64,000 bases of DNA, taken from Nitratireductor pacificus pht-3B. Lineage in GTDB: Bacteria; Pseudomonadota; Alphaproteobacteria; Rhizobiales; Rhizobiaceae. The notes under the pieces were generated by a model, which made no database searches, was not told where the DNA came from, and saw nothing but the letters and a program-made list of their open reading frames with translations. Below are positions 52,046 through 61,302 of this stretch, piece by piece. The stretch is from assembly GCF_000300335.1 (NCBI RefSeq), contig NZ_AMRM01000011.1:1-64000 (forward strand), in the 5' to 3' direction. Position numbers and translations under genes: made by a program. How positions within the stretch are numbered: the first letter of the stretch is position 1; the number at the start of each line of letters is the position of its first letter.

Positions 52046-53080
52046 CTAAACGGCCGGCGGATTGAGCCGCGCGAACCCCTCCTGACGGCGGTAGGGGAAA
52101 TAGGGATAGGGCGCATCGACCAGGCTCGCCGCGTCGAGCCTGGCGATTTGATCGTCGGAAAGCGACCAGCCGACGGCGCCGAGATTCTGCCTGAGCTGTT
52201 CTTCGTTGCGCGCGCCGATGATGACGGAGGAAACGCTCGGCCGCCGCGTGAGCCAGTTGATGGCGATCTGCGGCACCGACTTGCCGGTCTCGGCGGCGAT
52301 TTCGTCGAGTGCGTCGACCACCCGGTAGAGCAGGTCGTCGGCGACGGGCGGGCCGAAGCTCGCCGTGTCGTGCAGGCGGCTGCCCTCGGGCAGCGTCTCG
52401 CCGCGGCGGAGCTTGCCGGTCAGCCGGCCCCAGCCGAGTGGGCTCCAGACCAGCGCGCCGACGCCCTGGTCGAGGCCAAGCGGCATCAGTTCCCATTCGT
52501 AGTCGCGGCCGACCAGCGAGTAGTAGACCTGGTGGGCGACATAGCGCTGCCAGCCGTTGCGGTCGGCGGCGGCAAGCGATTTCATCACCTGCCAGCCGGA
52601 GAAGTTCGACACGCCCGTGTAGCGCAGCTTGCCGGCGCGGACGAGATCGTCGAGCGTCGAGAGCACCTCCTCGACCGGTGTGGCGGCGTCGAAGGCGTGC
52701 AGCTGCAGGAGGTCGATATGGTCGGTTCCGAGCCGCTTCAACGAGGCTTCCACGGCGCGGATCAGGCGCGCGCGCGAGGAGCCGGCGTCGTTCGGCCCGT
52801 CGCCCATCGGCAGGGTGGTCTTGGTGGAGATCAGTACCGCGTCGCGGCGGCCCTTTATGGCTTCCCCGAGAACGGCTTCCGAGGCGCCGTCGGAATAGAC
52901 GTCGGCGGTGTCGAACAGGTTGAGACCGGCATCGAGGCAGATGTCGATCAGGCGGCGCGCTTCGTCCGCGTCGGTGGTGCCCCAGGCGCCGAACAGCGGC
53001 CCGGTGCCGCCGAACGTGCCGGTTCCGAAGCTGAGCACCGGGACGTTGAGGCCCGATGCGCCGAGACGGCGGTGTTCCAT
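52046..53080 (-). CDS. Aldo/keto reductase
   Basis: This 344-residue aldo/keto reductase has a TIM barrel with the catalytic tetrad in NLFDTADVYSDGASEAVLGE (Asp, Tyr), ISTKTTLP (Lys) and DLLQLHAFD (His). The NADPH-binding C-terminal region is SSVIIGARNEEQLRQNL. Substrate unknown. It is followed upstream by an MFS gene on the same strand (105-base gap with a GT-rich repeat), and a LysR gene is divergent from that MFS gene, so the three may form one detoxification or catabolic unit. Confidence 0.9.
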   Translation of the reverse strand: MEHRRLGASGLNVPVLSFGTGTFGGTGPLFGAWGTTDADEARRLIDICLDAGLNLFDTADVYSDGASEAVLGEAIKGRRDAVLISTKTTLPMGDGPNDAGSSRARLIRAVEASLKRLGTDHIDLLQLHAFDAATPVEEVLSTLDDLVRAGKLRYTGVSNFSGWQVMKSLAAADRNGWQRYVAHQVYYSLVGRDYEWELMPLGLDQGVGALVWSPLGWGRLTGKLRRGETLPEGSRLHDTASFGPPVADDLLYRVVDALDEIAAETGKSVPQIAINWLTRRPSVSSVIIGARNEEQLRQNLGAVGWSLSDDQIARLDAASLVDAPYPYFPYRRQEGFARLNPPAV

Positions 53081-53090
53081 GATGTGCTCC

Positions 53091-53128
53091 TTGGTTGGTG
53101 GTGTGGGGTTGGTGGTTCGTGGTGAGGG
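53091..53128. repeat. GGTTGGTGGT-type low-complexity tandem repeat
   Basis: Short GGTTGGTGGT/GGTGTGGGGTT-like units repeat between the aldo/keto reductase start and the MFS stop. It looks like a simple-sequence tract and could affect expression of the reductase. Confidence 0.45.
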
Positions 53129-53185
53129 AAGGGATCGCGGACGCCGCCCGCTGCATCGCCCGGGTCTGCGCCGGAGGACGGCGCT

Positions 53186-54373
53186 CTAACCCGGCGCCGT
53201 CTCGCAGAGCGCGCCGCTTCGGGTCGCCCGGCGGTCGAGGCGCTGGGCGAGGACGGCGATCGCGAGGGCGGCGAGCGGCACGAAGCCGGCCACCCAGATG
53301 ACGGCGTCGAGACCCGGGCCGTGGTCGATGACCGCGCCGCCGAGCCAGGCGCCGATGGCGTTGCCCAGGTTGAAGGCAGCGATGTTGAAGGAGGAGGCGA
53401 GGCCCTGGCCGGCGCCCTCCGCCTTCTGCAGCACCCAGATCTGCAGCGGCGGCACGGTGGCGAAGGCGGCGGCGCCGAACAGGCCGATGGCGAGGACGGC
53501 GGCGCGCTTGTCGTGCACGGCGAAGCTCAGGGCAAACAGCACCACGGCGAGGGCGGCGAGCGAGCCGAGCAGCGCCGGCACCAGACGCCGGTCGGCGAGA
53601 CGGCCGCCGAGGAGGTTGCCGGCGATGAGGCCGGCGCCGAAGACGAGCAGGATCGGCGAGACCGCGCCCTCGGAGAAACCGGTGATGCGGGTCAGGATCG
53701 GCGCGATGTAGGTGAAGGCGGCGAAGACGCCGACCCAGCTCAGGACGGTGGTCAGCAGGCCGAGCAGCACCTGCGGCCGGCCAAGCACGGCGAGCGTCCC
53801 GCCCGCCTCCTCGCCGGTCTCCCGGCGCTCGTCGCGCGGCACGAGGAGGGCGATGACGAGAAGGGCGACGATGCCGACCAGGGTGACGGCGAGGAAGGTG
53901 GACCGCCAGCCGAAGGCCTGGCCGAGCCAGGTGCCGAAGGGAACGCCAAGGATGTTGGCGACGGTCAGGCCGGTGAACATGGCGGCGATGGCGGAGGCCT
54001 TGCGGTCGGGAGCGACGAGGCCGGTGGCGACCATCGAGCCGACGCCGAAAAAGGAAGCGTGCGCGAAGGCGGTGAGCACGCGCGCGGCCATCAGGGTGGT
54101 GTAGTCGGGCGCCAGCGCACAGGCGAGGTTGCCGAGCGTGAAGACGACCATCAGCCCCATCAGCAGCGTCTTGCGCGACCAGCGTTCGGTGAGCGCGCCG
54201 AGGATCGGCGCGCCGGCCACGACGCCGAGCGCATAGCCCGAGATGAGCAGGCCGGCGGCGGAGATCGTCACGCCGAGATCGGCGCTCACCTCGAGCAGCA
54301 GGCCCATGATGACGAATTCGGTGACGCCGATCCCGAAGGCACCGGCGGTGAGCGCGTAGAGGGCGAGAGGCAT
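53186..54373 (-). CDS. MFS efflux transporter (AraJ/DHA1-like)
   Basis: This 395-residue transporter has 12 predicted membrane helices. Features include GYALGVVAGAPILGALTERW then SRKTLLMGLM (motif A of the DHA1 group), and NIAAFNLGNAIGAWLGGAVI near the C-terminus, typical of AraJ/YdhP/PbuE-type sugar or drug exporters. It lies between the aldo/keto reductase and a divergent LysR gene, suggesting LysR control. The substrate is unknown. Confidence 0.9.
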   Translation of the reverse strand: MPLALYALTAGAFGIGVTEFVIMGLLLEVSADLGVTISAAGLLISGYALGVVAGAPILGALTERWSRKTLLMGLMVVFTLGNLACALAPDYTTLMAARVLTAFAHASFFGVGSMVATGLVAPDRKASAIAAMFTGLTVANILGVPFGTWLGQAFGWRSTFLAVTLVGIVALLVIALLVPRDERRETGEEAGGTLAVLGRPQVLLGLLTTVLSWVGVFAAFTYIAPILTRITGFSEGAVSPILLVFGAGLIAGNLLGGRLADRRLVPALLGSLAALAVVLFALSFAVHDKRAAVLAIGLFGAAAFATVPPLQIWVLQKAEGAGQGLASSFNIAAFNLGNAIGAWLGGAVIDHGPGLDAVIWVAGFVPLAALAIAVLAQRLDRRATRSGALCETAPG

Positions 54374-54457
54374 TTGCGGTCCCTTTGCCGTTGTTGGTGG
54401 GCCGTTATCGGTGGGCCGCGCGCGAGCGGCTTCAACAGCTAGATGGACCTTTACGTA

Positions 54458-54484
54458 TTGATGAATTAGACTTCAGATCATCAA
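54458..54484. promoter_or_regulatory. LysR-type operator candidate between MFS and LysR genes
   Basis: TTGATG (54458-54463) and CATCAA (54479-54484) form an inverted repeat with a 15-base AT-rich spacer in the divergent promoter region, the place where LysR proteins usually bind. Confidence 0.45.
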
Positions 54485-54496
54485 AATACCTATGAA

Positions 54497-55432
54497 ATGA
54501 GTTCACAAATGGCGCGTATCGACGTGAACCGCTCGGCGGAGATGGAAGTCTTCGTGCGGGTCGTGGAGATGCAGAGCTTCTCCGCCGCGGCGCGTGCGCT
54601 CCGGATGACGCCTTCGGCGGTCAGCAAGCTGATCGGCCGGCTGGAGGCCCGGCTCGGCACGCGTCTGGTGCGCCGCTCGACGCGGCGCTTGCAGGTGACG
54701 CCGGAAGGCAACGCCTTCTACGAGAGCGGCGTGCGCATCCTCGCCGACATGGCGGCAGCGGAACGCGAGGCGGCCGCGGGTGCCGCCCCGCGCGGCCGGC
54801 TCAGGATCAACAGCAACGTGCCCTTCGGCCAGCATCGGCTGATCCCGCTGGTGCCGAAGTTCCTGGCGCGGCATCCGGAGGTGGCGGTGGACCTGGTGCT
54901 GACCGACCATGTGGTGGACCTGCTCGAGGAGCGCGCCGACCTCGCCATCCGCGCCGGGCCGCTCGCCGATTCGAGCCTGATCGTCCGCAAGCTCGGCCAG
55001 ACGCGCATGGCCGTCGTGGCGTCGCCGGCCTATCTCGAGGCGCATGGGCGGCCACGGACGCCGGCCGACCTTGCGGCGCACAACCTGCTCGGCTTCTGCT
55101 TCTCACGCATCTACGAGGGATGGCCCTTCACGGGCGCGGAGGGGCAAATCGTCACCGTGCCGGCGACCGGGCGCTCGCTGATCAGCGACGGAGAAACCAT
55201 GCGGCTGATGGCGCTGGCCGGCGCCGGCATCGCCCGACACGCCTTGTGGCATGTGGGTCCGGACATCGCGGCCGGCCGGCTGGTGCCCCTGCTGGAGGAG
55301 CACAATCCGGGTGACGAGGAAGCCGTGCACGCCGTCTATGTCGGCCAGGGCAGGTTCCTGCCGGCGCGGGTCAGGGCGTTCCTCGACTTCCTCGCCGAGG
55401 CGGTCAATCTCGACGATACGGCGCGCACTTAA
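54497..55432 (+). CDS. LysR-family transcriptional regulator
   Basis: This 311-residue LysR protein has the helix-turn-helix at about 14-70 (VRVVEMQSFSAAARALRMTP then SAVSKLIGRLEARLGTRLVR) and an effector domain from about 95 (RGRLRINSNVPFGQHRLIPL). Starts at ATG 54497 or 54509 are possible; no good ribosome site is seen. It is divergent from an MFS transporter and probably controls that gene and the aldo/keto reductase. Confidence 0.88.
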   Translation: MSSQMARIDVNRSAEMEVFVRVVEMQSFSAAARALRMTPSAVSKLIGRLEARLGTRLVRRSTRRLQVTPEGNAFYESGVRILADMAAAEREAAAGAAPRGRLRINSNVPFGQHRLIPLVPKFLARHPEVAVDLVLTDHVVDLLEERADLAIRAGPLADSSLIVRKLGQTRMAVVASPAYLEAHGRPRTPADLAAHNLLGFCFSRIYEGWPFTGAEGQIVTVPATGRSLISDGETMRLMALAGAGIARHALWHVGPDIAAGRLVPLLEEHNPGDEEAVHAVYVGQGRFLPARVRAFLDFLAEAVNLDDTART

Positions 55433-55581
55433 ACGCCGGCTGATCATCATTCGGCTTATCTTCCTACCCGGGCAGGCATGCCGTATCATGCGGGTCGCCG
55501 CCGCGTGGAGCAGCGGGGCTGACGGACCGGGGGAGGTTCGGAACCGGGGGCGCGCGCCCGAGGGGCGCAAAGGGGAGAAGA

Positions 55582-55965
55582 ATGAACGGGTTGGCTAGGA
55601 TATGCTGGGTCACGGCGCCGATCTACGCCGCGCTCGGGATGATACTGGGTCTGGTCATGGCGGCGTCAGGCGATCATACGCTGGCGCCGGCGCACGGCCA
55701 TCTGAACCTGCTCGGCTGGGTGACGATCGCGCTCTACGGCGCGTTCTACACGCTGGTGCCGCTTGCGGCCGAGAGCCGACTGGCGCGGCTGCAGGTGCTG
55801 CTCGCCGAGATCGGCGTCGTCACCGCCGTGCCAGGCATCGCCATGGCGATCATGGGCATGGGCGAAGGGCTGGCGAAGGTCGGTTCGCTGATCATTCTGG
55901 CGGCGATGCTGCTGTTCGTCTTCATCGTGATCCGCACGGTGGGGCAACCGGCCGCGACGGCCTGA
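55582..55965 (+). CDS. Four-helix membrane protein resembling part of a heme-copper oxidase subunit I
   Basis: The 127-residue product has four hydrophobic helices. The second, APAHGHLNLLGWVTIALYGA followed by FYTLVP, resembles the His-containing helix of cbb3/NO-reductase-type subunit I, as in stand-alone small membrane proteins annotated in alphaproteobacteria. It has no complete oxidase metal centre, so it is not an oxidase by itself. GGGGAGAAG precedes ATG 55582. Function unknown. Confidence 0.75.
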   Translation: MNGLARICWVTAPIYAALGMILGLVMAASGDHTLAPAHGHLNLLGWVTIALYGAFYTLVPLAAESRLARLQVLLAEIGVVTAVPGIAMAIMGMGEGLAKVGSLIILAAMLLFVFIVIRTVGQPAATA

Positions 55966-55977
55966 CGACGACCGTTT

Positions 55978-56640
55978 TCAGCGCGCCCCGAAGATCGCCG
56001 AGCCGACGCGCACGCTGGTGGCGCCGAAGGCAATGGCCTTCTCGTAGTCGCCCGACATGCCCATCGAGCATTTCGCGACGTCCGCCTCGCGCGCCAGCTT
56101 CTCCAGCAGGGCGAAATGCGGGCCGGCATTCTCGTCGAAGGGCGGAATGCACATCAGCCCCTCGATGGCGAGGCCGTGCACGTCGCGGCAATGGCTGACG
56201 AAGGCCACCGTCTCGCGCGGGTCGATGCCCGCCTTCTGCGGCTCGAGCCCGGTATTGACCTGGACATAAAGACGCGGGCTGCGGCCCTGCTTCTTTATCT
56301 CGCCGGCGAGCGCGGCGGCGATCTTCTCGCGGTCGACGCTCTCGATGACGTCGAACAGCGCCACGGCGTCGGCGGCCTTGTTGGATTGCAGCGGTCCGAT
56401 GAGGCGCAGCTCGATGTCGGGAAACGCCTCCTTCAGCGCCGGCCACTTGCCCTGCGCTTCCTGCACGCGGTTCTCGCCGAAGATGCGCTGGCCGGCCTCG
56501 ATGACGGGGCGGATGGCGTCGGCGTCGAAGGTCTTCGAGACGGCGACGAGCGACACCGAACCGGTCGCCCGCCCGGCCGCTTTCCCGGCGGCGGCGATGG
56601 TATCCCGGACGGCATGCAGGTTCTCGACGGCGTTGCTCAT
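55978..56640 (-). CDS. YggS-family PLP-binding protein
   Basis: YggS/PLPBP proteins bind pyridoxal 5'-phosphate and keep its level balanced, with no known catalysis. The 220-residue protein has the PLP lysine K36 in VSLVAVSKTFDADAI, the barrel motifs FGENRVQEAQGKWPAL and IELRLIGPLQSNKAADAV, and the C-terminal MGMSGDYEKAIAFGATSVRV. ATG 56640 has GGGAGA upstream. It is divergent from leuS, a common pairing in Hyphomicrobiales. Confidence 0.9.
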   Translation of the reverse strand: MSNAVENLHAVRDTIAAAGKAAGRATGSVSLVAVSKTFDADAIRPVIEAGQRIFGENRVQEAQGKWPALKEAFPDIELRLIGPLQSNKAADAVALFDVIESVDREKIAAALAGEIKKQGRSPRLYVQVNTGLEPQKAGIDPRETVAFVSHCRDVHGLAIEGLMCIPPFDENAGPHFALLEKLAREADVAKCSMGMSGDYEKAIAFGATSVRVGSAIFGAR

Positions 56641-56750
56641 GTCGCTTGATGTCTCCCACACAAGACCGATCCCGGAGTTGACGCTTCGGCGAAACCATGG
56701 TGAAGGTCCGCCTTCGACTTTCCCGCTCCTTATCTTGTGAAAATCCGGCC

Positions 56751-59369
56751 ATGGCAACCGAACGTTACAATCCCCGTGTCGCAGAACCCCGCTGGCAAAA
56801 GGCCTGGGACGAGGCGAAGCTGTTCGAGGCCAGCAATGACGACGGCCGGCCGAAATACTACGTGCTGGAGATGTTCCCCTATCCGTCGGGGCGCATCCAT
56901 ATCGGCCACACGCGCAACTACACGATGGGCGACGTGGTGGCGCGCTACAAGCGGGCCAAGGGCTACAACGTGCTGCATCCGATGGGCTGGGACGCGTTCG
57001 GCATGCCGGCGGAAAACGCCGCGATGCAGAACAAGGTGCATCCCAAGGAGTGGACCTACCAGAACATCGCCGTGATGCGCGACCAGCTGAAGACCTTCGG
57101 CCTGTCGCTCGACTGGAGCCGCGAGTTCGCCACCTGCGACGTGGACTACTACCACCGCCAGCAGATGCTGTTCGTCGACTTCTTCGAGAAGGGGCTGGTG
57201 ACGCGCAAGACCTCCAAGGTCAACTGGGATCCGGTCGATCATACCGTGCTCGCCAACGAGCAGGTGATCGACGGGCGCGGCTGGCGCTCCGGCGCGGAAG
57301 TCGAGCAGCGCGAGCTGGCGCAGTGGTTCTTCAAGATCACCGACTACGCGCAGGATCTGTCGGACGCCCTCGACGGGCTGGACCAGTGGCCGGACAAGGT
57401 GCGCCTGATGCAGCGCAACTGGATCGGCCGCTCCGAGGGCATGCTGGTCCGCTGGGCGCTGGCGCCAGAAGGAGCGCCGGAAGGCGAAAGCGAGCTGGAG
57501 GTCTACACGACCCGGCCCGACACGCTGTTCGGCGCGTCCTTCATGGCGATCGCCGCCGACCATCCGCTGGCGAAGAAGCTGGCCGCCCAGAACCCCGCGC
57601 TCGCCGCCTTCTGCGAGGAATGCCGGCGCATCGGTACCTCGGCGGCGGCCCTGGAAACGGCGGAGAAGAAGGGTTTTGACACGGGCATGCGCGTGCGCCA
57701 TCCGTTCGATCCGGAATGGACGCTGCCGGTCTATGTCGCCAATTTCGTCCTGATGGACTACGGCACGGGCGCCATCTTCGGCTGCCCGTCCGGCGACCAG
57801 CGCGACCTGGACTTCGCCAACAAGTACGGCCTGCCGGTGACGCCGGTGGTGATGCCGGCGGATGCCGACGCCGCCACCTTCCAGATCACCGAGGAGGCTT
57901 ATACGGACGACGGCGTGATGATCAATTCGCGCTTCCTCGACGGCCTGACGCCAAAGGAAGCGTTCGAGGAGGTGGCGAAGCGGCTGTCCGCCGAGACCAT
58001 CGGCAATCGCCCCGTCGGCGAGCGCAAGGTGAACTTCCGCCTGCGCGACTGGGGCGTCTCGCGCCAGCGCTACTGGGGCTGCCCGATCCCGATGATCCAT
58101 TGCGAGGCGTGCGGCGTGGTGCCGGTGCCGAAGGCCGACCTGCCGGTGAAGCTGCCGGACGACATCGAGTTCGACCGGCCGGGCAATCCGCTCGACCGGC
58201 ATCCGAGCTGGAAGCACGTCAACTGCCCGAACTGCGGCGCGGATGCGCGCCGCGAGACGGACACGATGGATACGTTCGTCGATTCGTCCTGGTATTTCGC
58301 CCGCTTCACCGCGCCCTGGGAGAACGATCCGACCGACCCGAAAGCGGCCAATGAATGGCTGCCGGTCGACCAGTATATCGGCGGCATCGAGCACGCGATC
58401 CTGCACCTGCTCTATTCCCGCTTCTTCACCCGCGCCATGCGCGACACGGAACATCTGGCGCTCGCCGAGCCGTTCAAGGGCCTGTTCACGCAGGGCATGG
58501 TGGTGCACGAGACCTACCGCGCCGCGGACGGGCGCTGGCTCGCGCCGAACGAGGTGGAGCTCACCGGCTCGGGCGGCGCGCGCAAGGCCATCGAGATCGC
58601 CAATGGCGAACCCGCGACCATCGGCTCGCTGGAGAAGATGTCGAAATCGAAAAAGAACACGGTGAGCCCGGAAGACATCACCCATTCCTTCGGAGCCGAC
58701 ACGGCGCGCTGGTTCATGCTGTCGGATTCGCCGCCCGAGCGCGACGTGGAATGGACCGACGACGGCGCGACGGGCGCGCATCGCTTCGTGCAGCGCGTCT
58801 GGCGCCTGGTCTCCGAGACCGCGGAGCATGTGCGCGGCGTGACGCCGAAGGCCGGCGGGGACGGAGCGGCCCTCGTCGCCTCCAAGGCGGCCCACAAGGC
58901 GCTCAAGGCGGTGGGCGAGGACATCGAGAAGCTGGCCTTCAACCGTGCCATCGCGCGCGTTCACCAGCTCGTCAACGATCTGCAGGAGCCACTCTCCGCA
59001 CTGGGCTCCGATGCCGACGAGGCCACGAAGGGCGCGGCGCGCGAGGCGATCGACATCCTCATCCACCTGGTCGCGCCCTTCATGCCGCACTTGGCGGAAG
59101 AGTGCTGGGCGGAAATCGGCGGCGAGGGACTGGTGGCTGCGAGCGCGTGGCCGGCGTTCGATCCGGCGCTGGTCGTGGACAACGAAATCGTCCTGCCCGT
59201 TCAGATCAACGGCAAGAAGCGCGGCGATTTGACAATTGCGCGCGACGCAGATCAATCTGCCGTCGAAGATGCGGTGCTTCAACTCGATTTCGTCCAGAAG
59301 GCGCTGAACGGTTCTGAGCCGCGCAAGGTGATTGTCGTTCCGCAGCGCATCGTCAACATCGTTGCCTGA
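56751..59369 (+). CDS. leuS: Leucyl-tRNA synthetase
   Basis: LeuS charges tRNA-Leu. The 872-residue class I enzyme has the HIGH motif at 50-53 in [15 protein letters not shown], the editing (CP1) domain with [20 protein letters not shown], a zinc-site region ([20 protein letters not shown]), and KMSKS at about 629-633 (EKMSKSKKN). ATG 56751 fits homologues exactly ([19 protein letters not shown]). The LptE-like gene follows 18 bases after its stop, suggesting an operon. Confidence 0.97.
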   Translation: MATERYNPRVAEPRWQKAWDEAKLFEASNDDGRPKYYVLEMFPYPSGRIHIGHTRNYTMGDVVARYKRAKGYNVLHPMGWDAFGMPAENAAMQNKVHPKEWTYQNIAVMRDQLKTFGLSLDWSREFATCDVDYYHRQQMLFVDFFEKGLVTRKTSKVNWDPVDHTVLANEQVIDGRGWRSGAEVEQRELAQWFFKITDYAQDLSDALDGLDQWPDKVRLMQRNWIGRSEGMLVRWALAPEGAPEGESELEVYTTRPDTLFGASFMAIAADHPLAKKLAAQNPALAAFCEECRRIGTSAAALETAEKKGFDTGMRVRHPFDPEWTLPVYVANFVLMDYGTGAIFGCPSGDQRDLDFANKYGLPVTPVVMPADADAATFQITEEAYTDDGVMINSRFLDGLTPKEAFEEVAKRLSAETIGNRPVGERKVNFRLRDWGVSRQRYWGCPIPMIHCEACGVVPVPKADLPVKLPDDIEFDRPGNPLDRHPSWKHVNCPNCGADARRETDTMDTFVDSSWYFARFTAPWENDPTDPKAANEWLPVDQYIGGIEHAILHLLYSRFFTRAMRDTEHLALAEPFKGLFTQGMVVHETYRAADGRWLAPNEVELTGSGGARKAIEIANGEPATIGSLEKMSKSKKNTVSPEDITHSFGADTARWFMLSDSPPERDVEWTDDGATGAHRFVQRVWRLVSETAEHVRGVTPKAGGDGAALVASKAAHKALKAVGEDIEKLAFNRAIARVHQLVNDLQEPLSALGSDADEATKGAAREAIDILIHLVAPFMPHLAEECWAEIGGEGLVAASAWPAFDPALVVDNEIVLPVQINGKKRGDLTIARDADQSAVEDAVLQLDFVQKALNGSEPRKVIVVPQRIVNIVA

Positions 59370-59387
59370 CATCGAGGAACCGGATTG

Positions 59388-59954
59388 ATGCTGTTTGGAA
59401 AACAGGGGGAAACCTTGAACCCGACGTTTCGCGTTTCGCTTCTGGCGGGCCTGGCCCTGTCTGTCGCCGTCGCCTCGGGCTGCACCGTGCGTCCCCTGAT
59501 GGCGACGCCGGACGTCTCGTCCTCCGGCACGGCATCCATGCCGGCGCTCTCCTCCGTCGCCATCGCGCCGGTCGATACGCGCTATGGCCAGCAGGTGCGC
59601 AATCATCTGATCTTCCTGCTCAATGGCGGTGCCGGCCAGCCGGCGAACGCGCGCTACACGCTTGACCTGACGGTCACCCGCGCCACCTCGGCCGCCGCGC
59701 GCATCCAGGTAATCACCGATAACGAGCCGACCGCCGGCACGCTGACCATGACGGGTCTCTACCGCCTGACGGACAGCCAGACGGGTGCCGTCGTCGCCTC
59801 CGGCAAGCGCGAGATGACATCGGCCTACGACGTTCCCCGGCAGGAGTTCGCGGCGATCCGCGCAATACGGGACGCGGAGGACCGCGCGGCGCGCGAACTG
59901 GCCGAATTGCTCCGCCTTGCAGTGGGCCAGGACTTGGCGCGGGCCGGAGGATAG
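59388..59954 (+). CDS. lptE: LPS-assembly lipoprotein LptE-like
   Basis: This 188-residue lipoprotein has a lipobox ending VAVASGC. Members (COG5468/LptE-like) fit the leuS-lptE position in Hyphomicrobiales, and in E. coli LptE plugs LptD for LPS export. The central region ARYTLDLTVTRATSAAARIQ and the end EDRAARELAELLRLAVGQDL are typical. ATG 59388 has GAGGA nine bases upstream; TTG 59415, with GGGGGA upstream, would give an even tidier signal peptide. The usual next gene, holA, is not seen. Confidence 0.8.
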   Translation: MLFGKQGETLNPTFRVSLLAGLALSVAVASGCTVRPLMATPDVSSSGTASMPALSSVAIAPVDTRYGQQVRNHLIFLLNGGAGQPANARYTLDLTVTRATSAAARIQVITDNEPTAGTLTMTGLYRLTDSQTGAVVASGKREMTSAYDVPRQEFAAIRAIRDAEDRAARELAELLRLAVGQDLARAGG

Positions 59955-60177
59955 TCGTACTATCGCGGCGGCAGGCGATTTGCGCGGGGAACCATTGCCC
60001 GCTCATTTGTATTGTACGTCAGTGTCATTGCGTCGTCACAGTGTTCGGTGAAACAACCGCTGAAGCATGATCTTTGATTTGGGTTCCGATTCTCGCCAGA
60101 GATCGCGCTTGGATGACAGGATGGGGCAGAATGGCGGTTCGGACGACAGTCGCAATGCTTCAGGGAGCGGTTCGCCC

Positions 60178-61086
60178 ATGGATTTTCACACGACGCTGAC
60201 TTCGGTCGCCGCGGTGCTGGGAAACCGGGTTCTGGGGCGTGACCTCTATGCCCCCGACACGCCGCATGTGGTCGATCAGCTCATCGCAGAACGCACCACC
60301 CACCTTTCGCAGCACATGCTGTGGCCGCTGGCGCAGCCCTTCCTTTACCGATTCCTCCATTATCGCCAGGCGGTGGCGATGGCCGACAAGGTGGCCGAGC
60401 TGCCGGGCTGGGAGGCGTTCTCCTATATCAGCGGTCTGCTGTCGCTGGAGATATCCGCCCGCGGCATGGAGAACATTCCGGCCACGGGCGGCTTCATTCT
60501 GGCCCCGACTCACCCGACCGGCATCGCCGACGGGATCGCCGTGTTCGACCTGATGCGGGACCACCGGCGCGACCTGGCCTTCTTCGCCAACCGCGACGCA
60601 CTGCGCGTCAATCCGCGGTTTCGCGATCTGGTCATCCCGGTCGAATGGCGGGCGGGCGAGAAATCGCATGCCAAGAGCCGCGATACGCTGGAGATGACCG
60701 CCAAGGCCTTCGGCGCCGGCAAGGCCATCGTGCTGTTCCCGTCGGGACGCATCGCCTACTGGAACAAGGACAAGCTGACCGAGCGGCCATGGCAGCCCTC
60801 CGTCGTCGCGCTGGCGCGGCGCTACGAGGTGCCGGTGGTGCCGGTCAACATCACGGCGCGCAATTCCGGGCTGTTCTATCTCCTGTCGCGCTATTCGTCG
60901 GAGCTGCGCGACATGACGCTGTTCCACGAGCTCCTGAACAAGAAGGGCCGCGCGATCAGCATGACGATCGGCAAACCGATCGCGCCGGAGGCCCTTGGGG
61001 GGGAACCGGCGGACGTCGCCGCCCGCCTTCAGGAACATGCGGTCACGCGGCTTCGCGAGGATCCGCAGGCGACCTTCGAAGGATAA
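60178..61086 (+). CDS. PlsC-like acyltransferase
   Basis: This phospholipid/glycerol acyltransferase-like protein has 302 residues from ATG 60178, which has GGGAG 11 bases upstream. ATG 60121 and 60067 add up to 37 low-complexity residues. The acyltransferase motif I appears as APTHPTGIADGIAV (an H-x4-D-like variant), then FANRDALRVNPRFRDLVIP, and motif III-like LFPSGRIAYWNKDKL (PSGR replacing PEGT). It probably acylates a lysophospholipid or similar lipid at the inner membrane. The substrate cannot be assigned. Confidence 0.8.
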   Translation: MDFHTTLTSVAAVLGNRVLGRDLYAPDTPHVVDQLIAERTTHLSQHMLWPLAQPFLYRFLHYRQAVAMADKVAELPGWEAFSYISGLLSLEISARGMENIPATGGFILAPTHPTGIADGIAVFDLMRDHRRDLAFFANRDALRVNPRFRDLVIPVEWRAGEKSHAKSRDTLEMTAKAFGAGKAIVLFPSGRIAYWNKDKLTERPWQPSVVALARRYEVPVVPVNITARNSGLFYLLSRYSSELRDMTLFHELLNKKGRAISMTIGKPIAPEALGGEPADVAARLQEHAVTRLREDPQATFEG

Positions 61087-61125
61087 CGCGCGGGGTGCGC
61101 TTGCGCAGCAGTCGATGGGGCTTCC

Positions 61126-61168
61126 GCAATTCGTCATCCTCGGGTCAAGCCCGAGGATGACGAATTGC
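61126..61168. repeat. Intergenic palindromic repeat, family D (copy 1)
   Basis: A perfect 19-bp stem (left arm GCAATTCGTCATCCTCGGG) encloses the loop TCAAG. A shorter copy in opposite loop orientation is at 61222-61251. Sequences of the CGTCATCCTCGGG type are common intergenic elements in Hyphomicrobiales. Confidence 0.8.
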
Positions 61169-61221
61169 AGAAAAGTTCATATCAGCGGCCAGCGCCGGTG
61201 ATTGGCGCCAGCCTCACCACC

Positions 61222-61251
61222 GCTCGTCATCCTCGGGCTTGACCCGAGGAA
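61222..61251. repeat. Intergenic palindromic repeat, family D (copy 2, truncated)
   Basis: GCTCGTCATCCTCGGG, CTTGA, CCCGAGGAAC: 7-bp stem CCTCGGG/CCCGAGG. The right arm stops before the GATGACG seen in copy 1, and the loop is the reverse complement of copy 1. Confidence 0.7.
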
Positions 61252-61302
61252 CCATGCCGGAACGCTGCCGGTTGCCGATGGCCGGGCAAATCCGGTTTCC
61301 GC

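Noticed and set aside
56730-59606. 958-codon open frame on the minus strand
   Set aside because: Antisense shadow of leuS with its HIGH and KMSKS motifs on the plus strand. The composition is Arg/His/Val/Leu-biased without domains.
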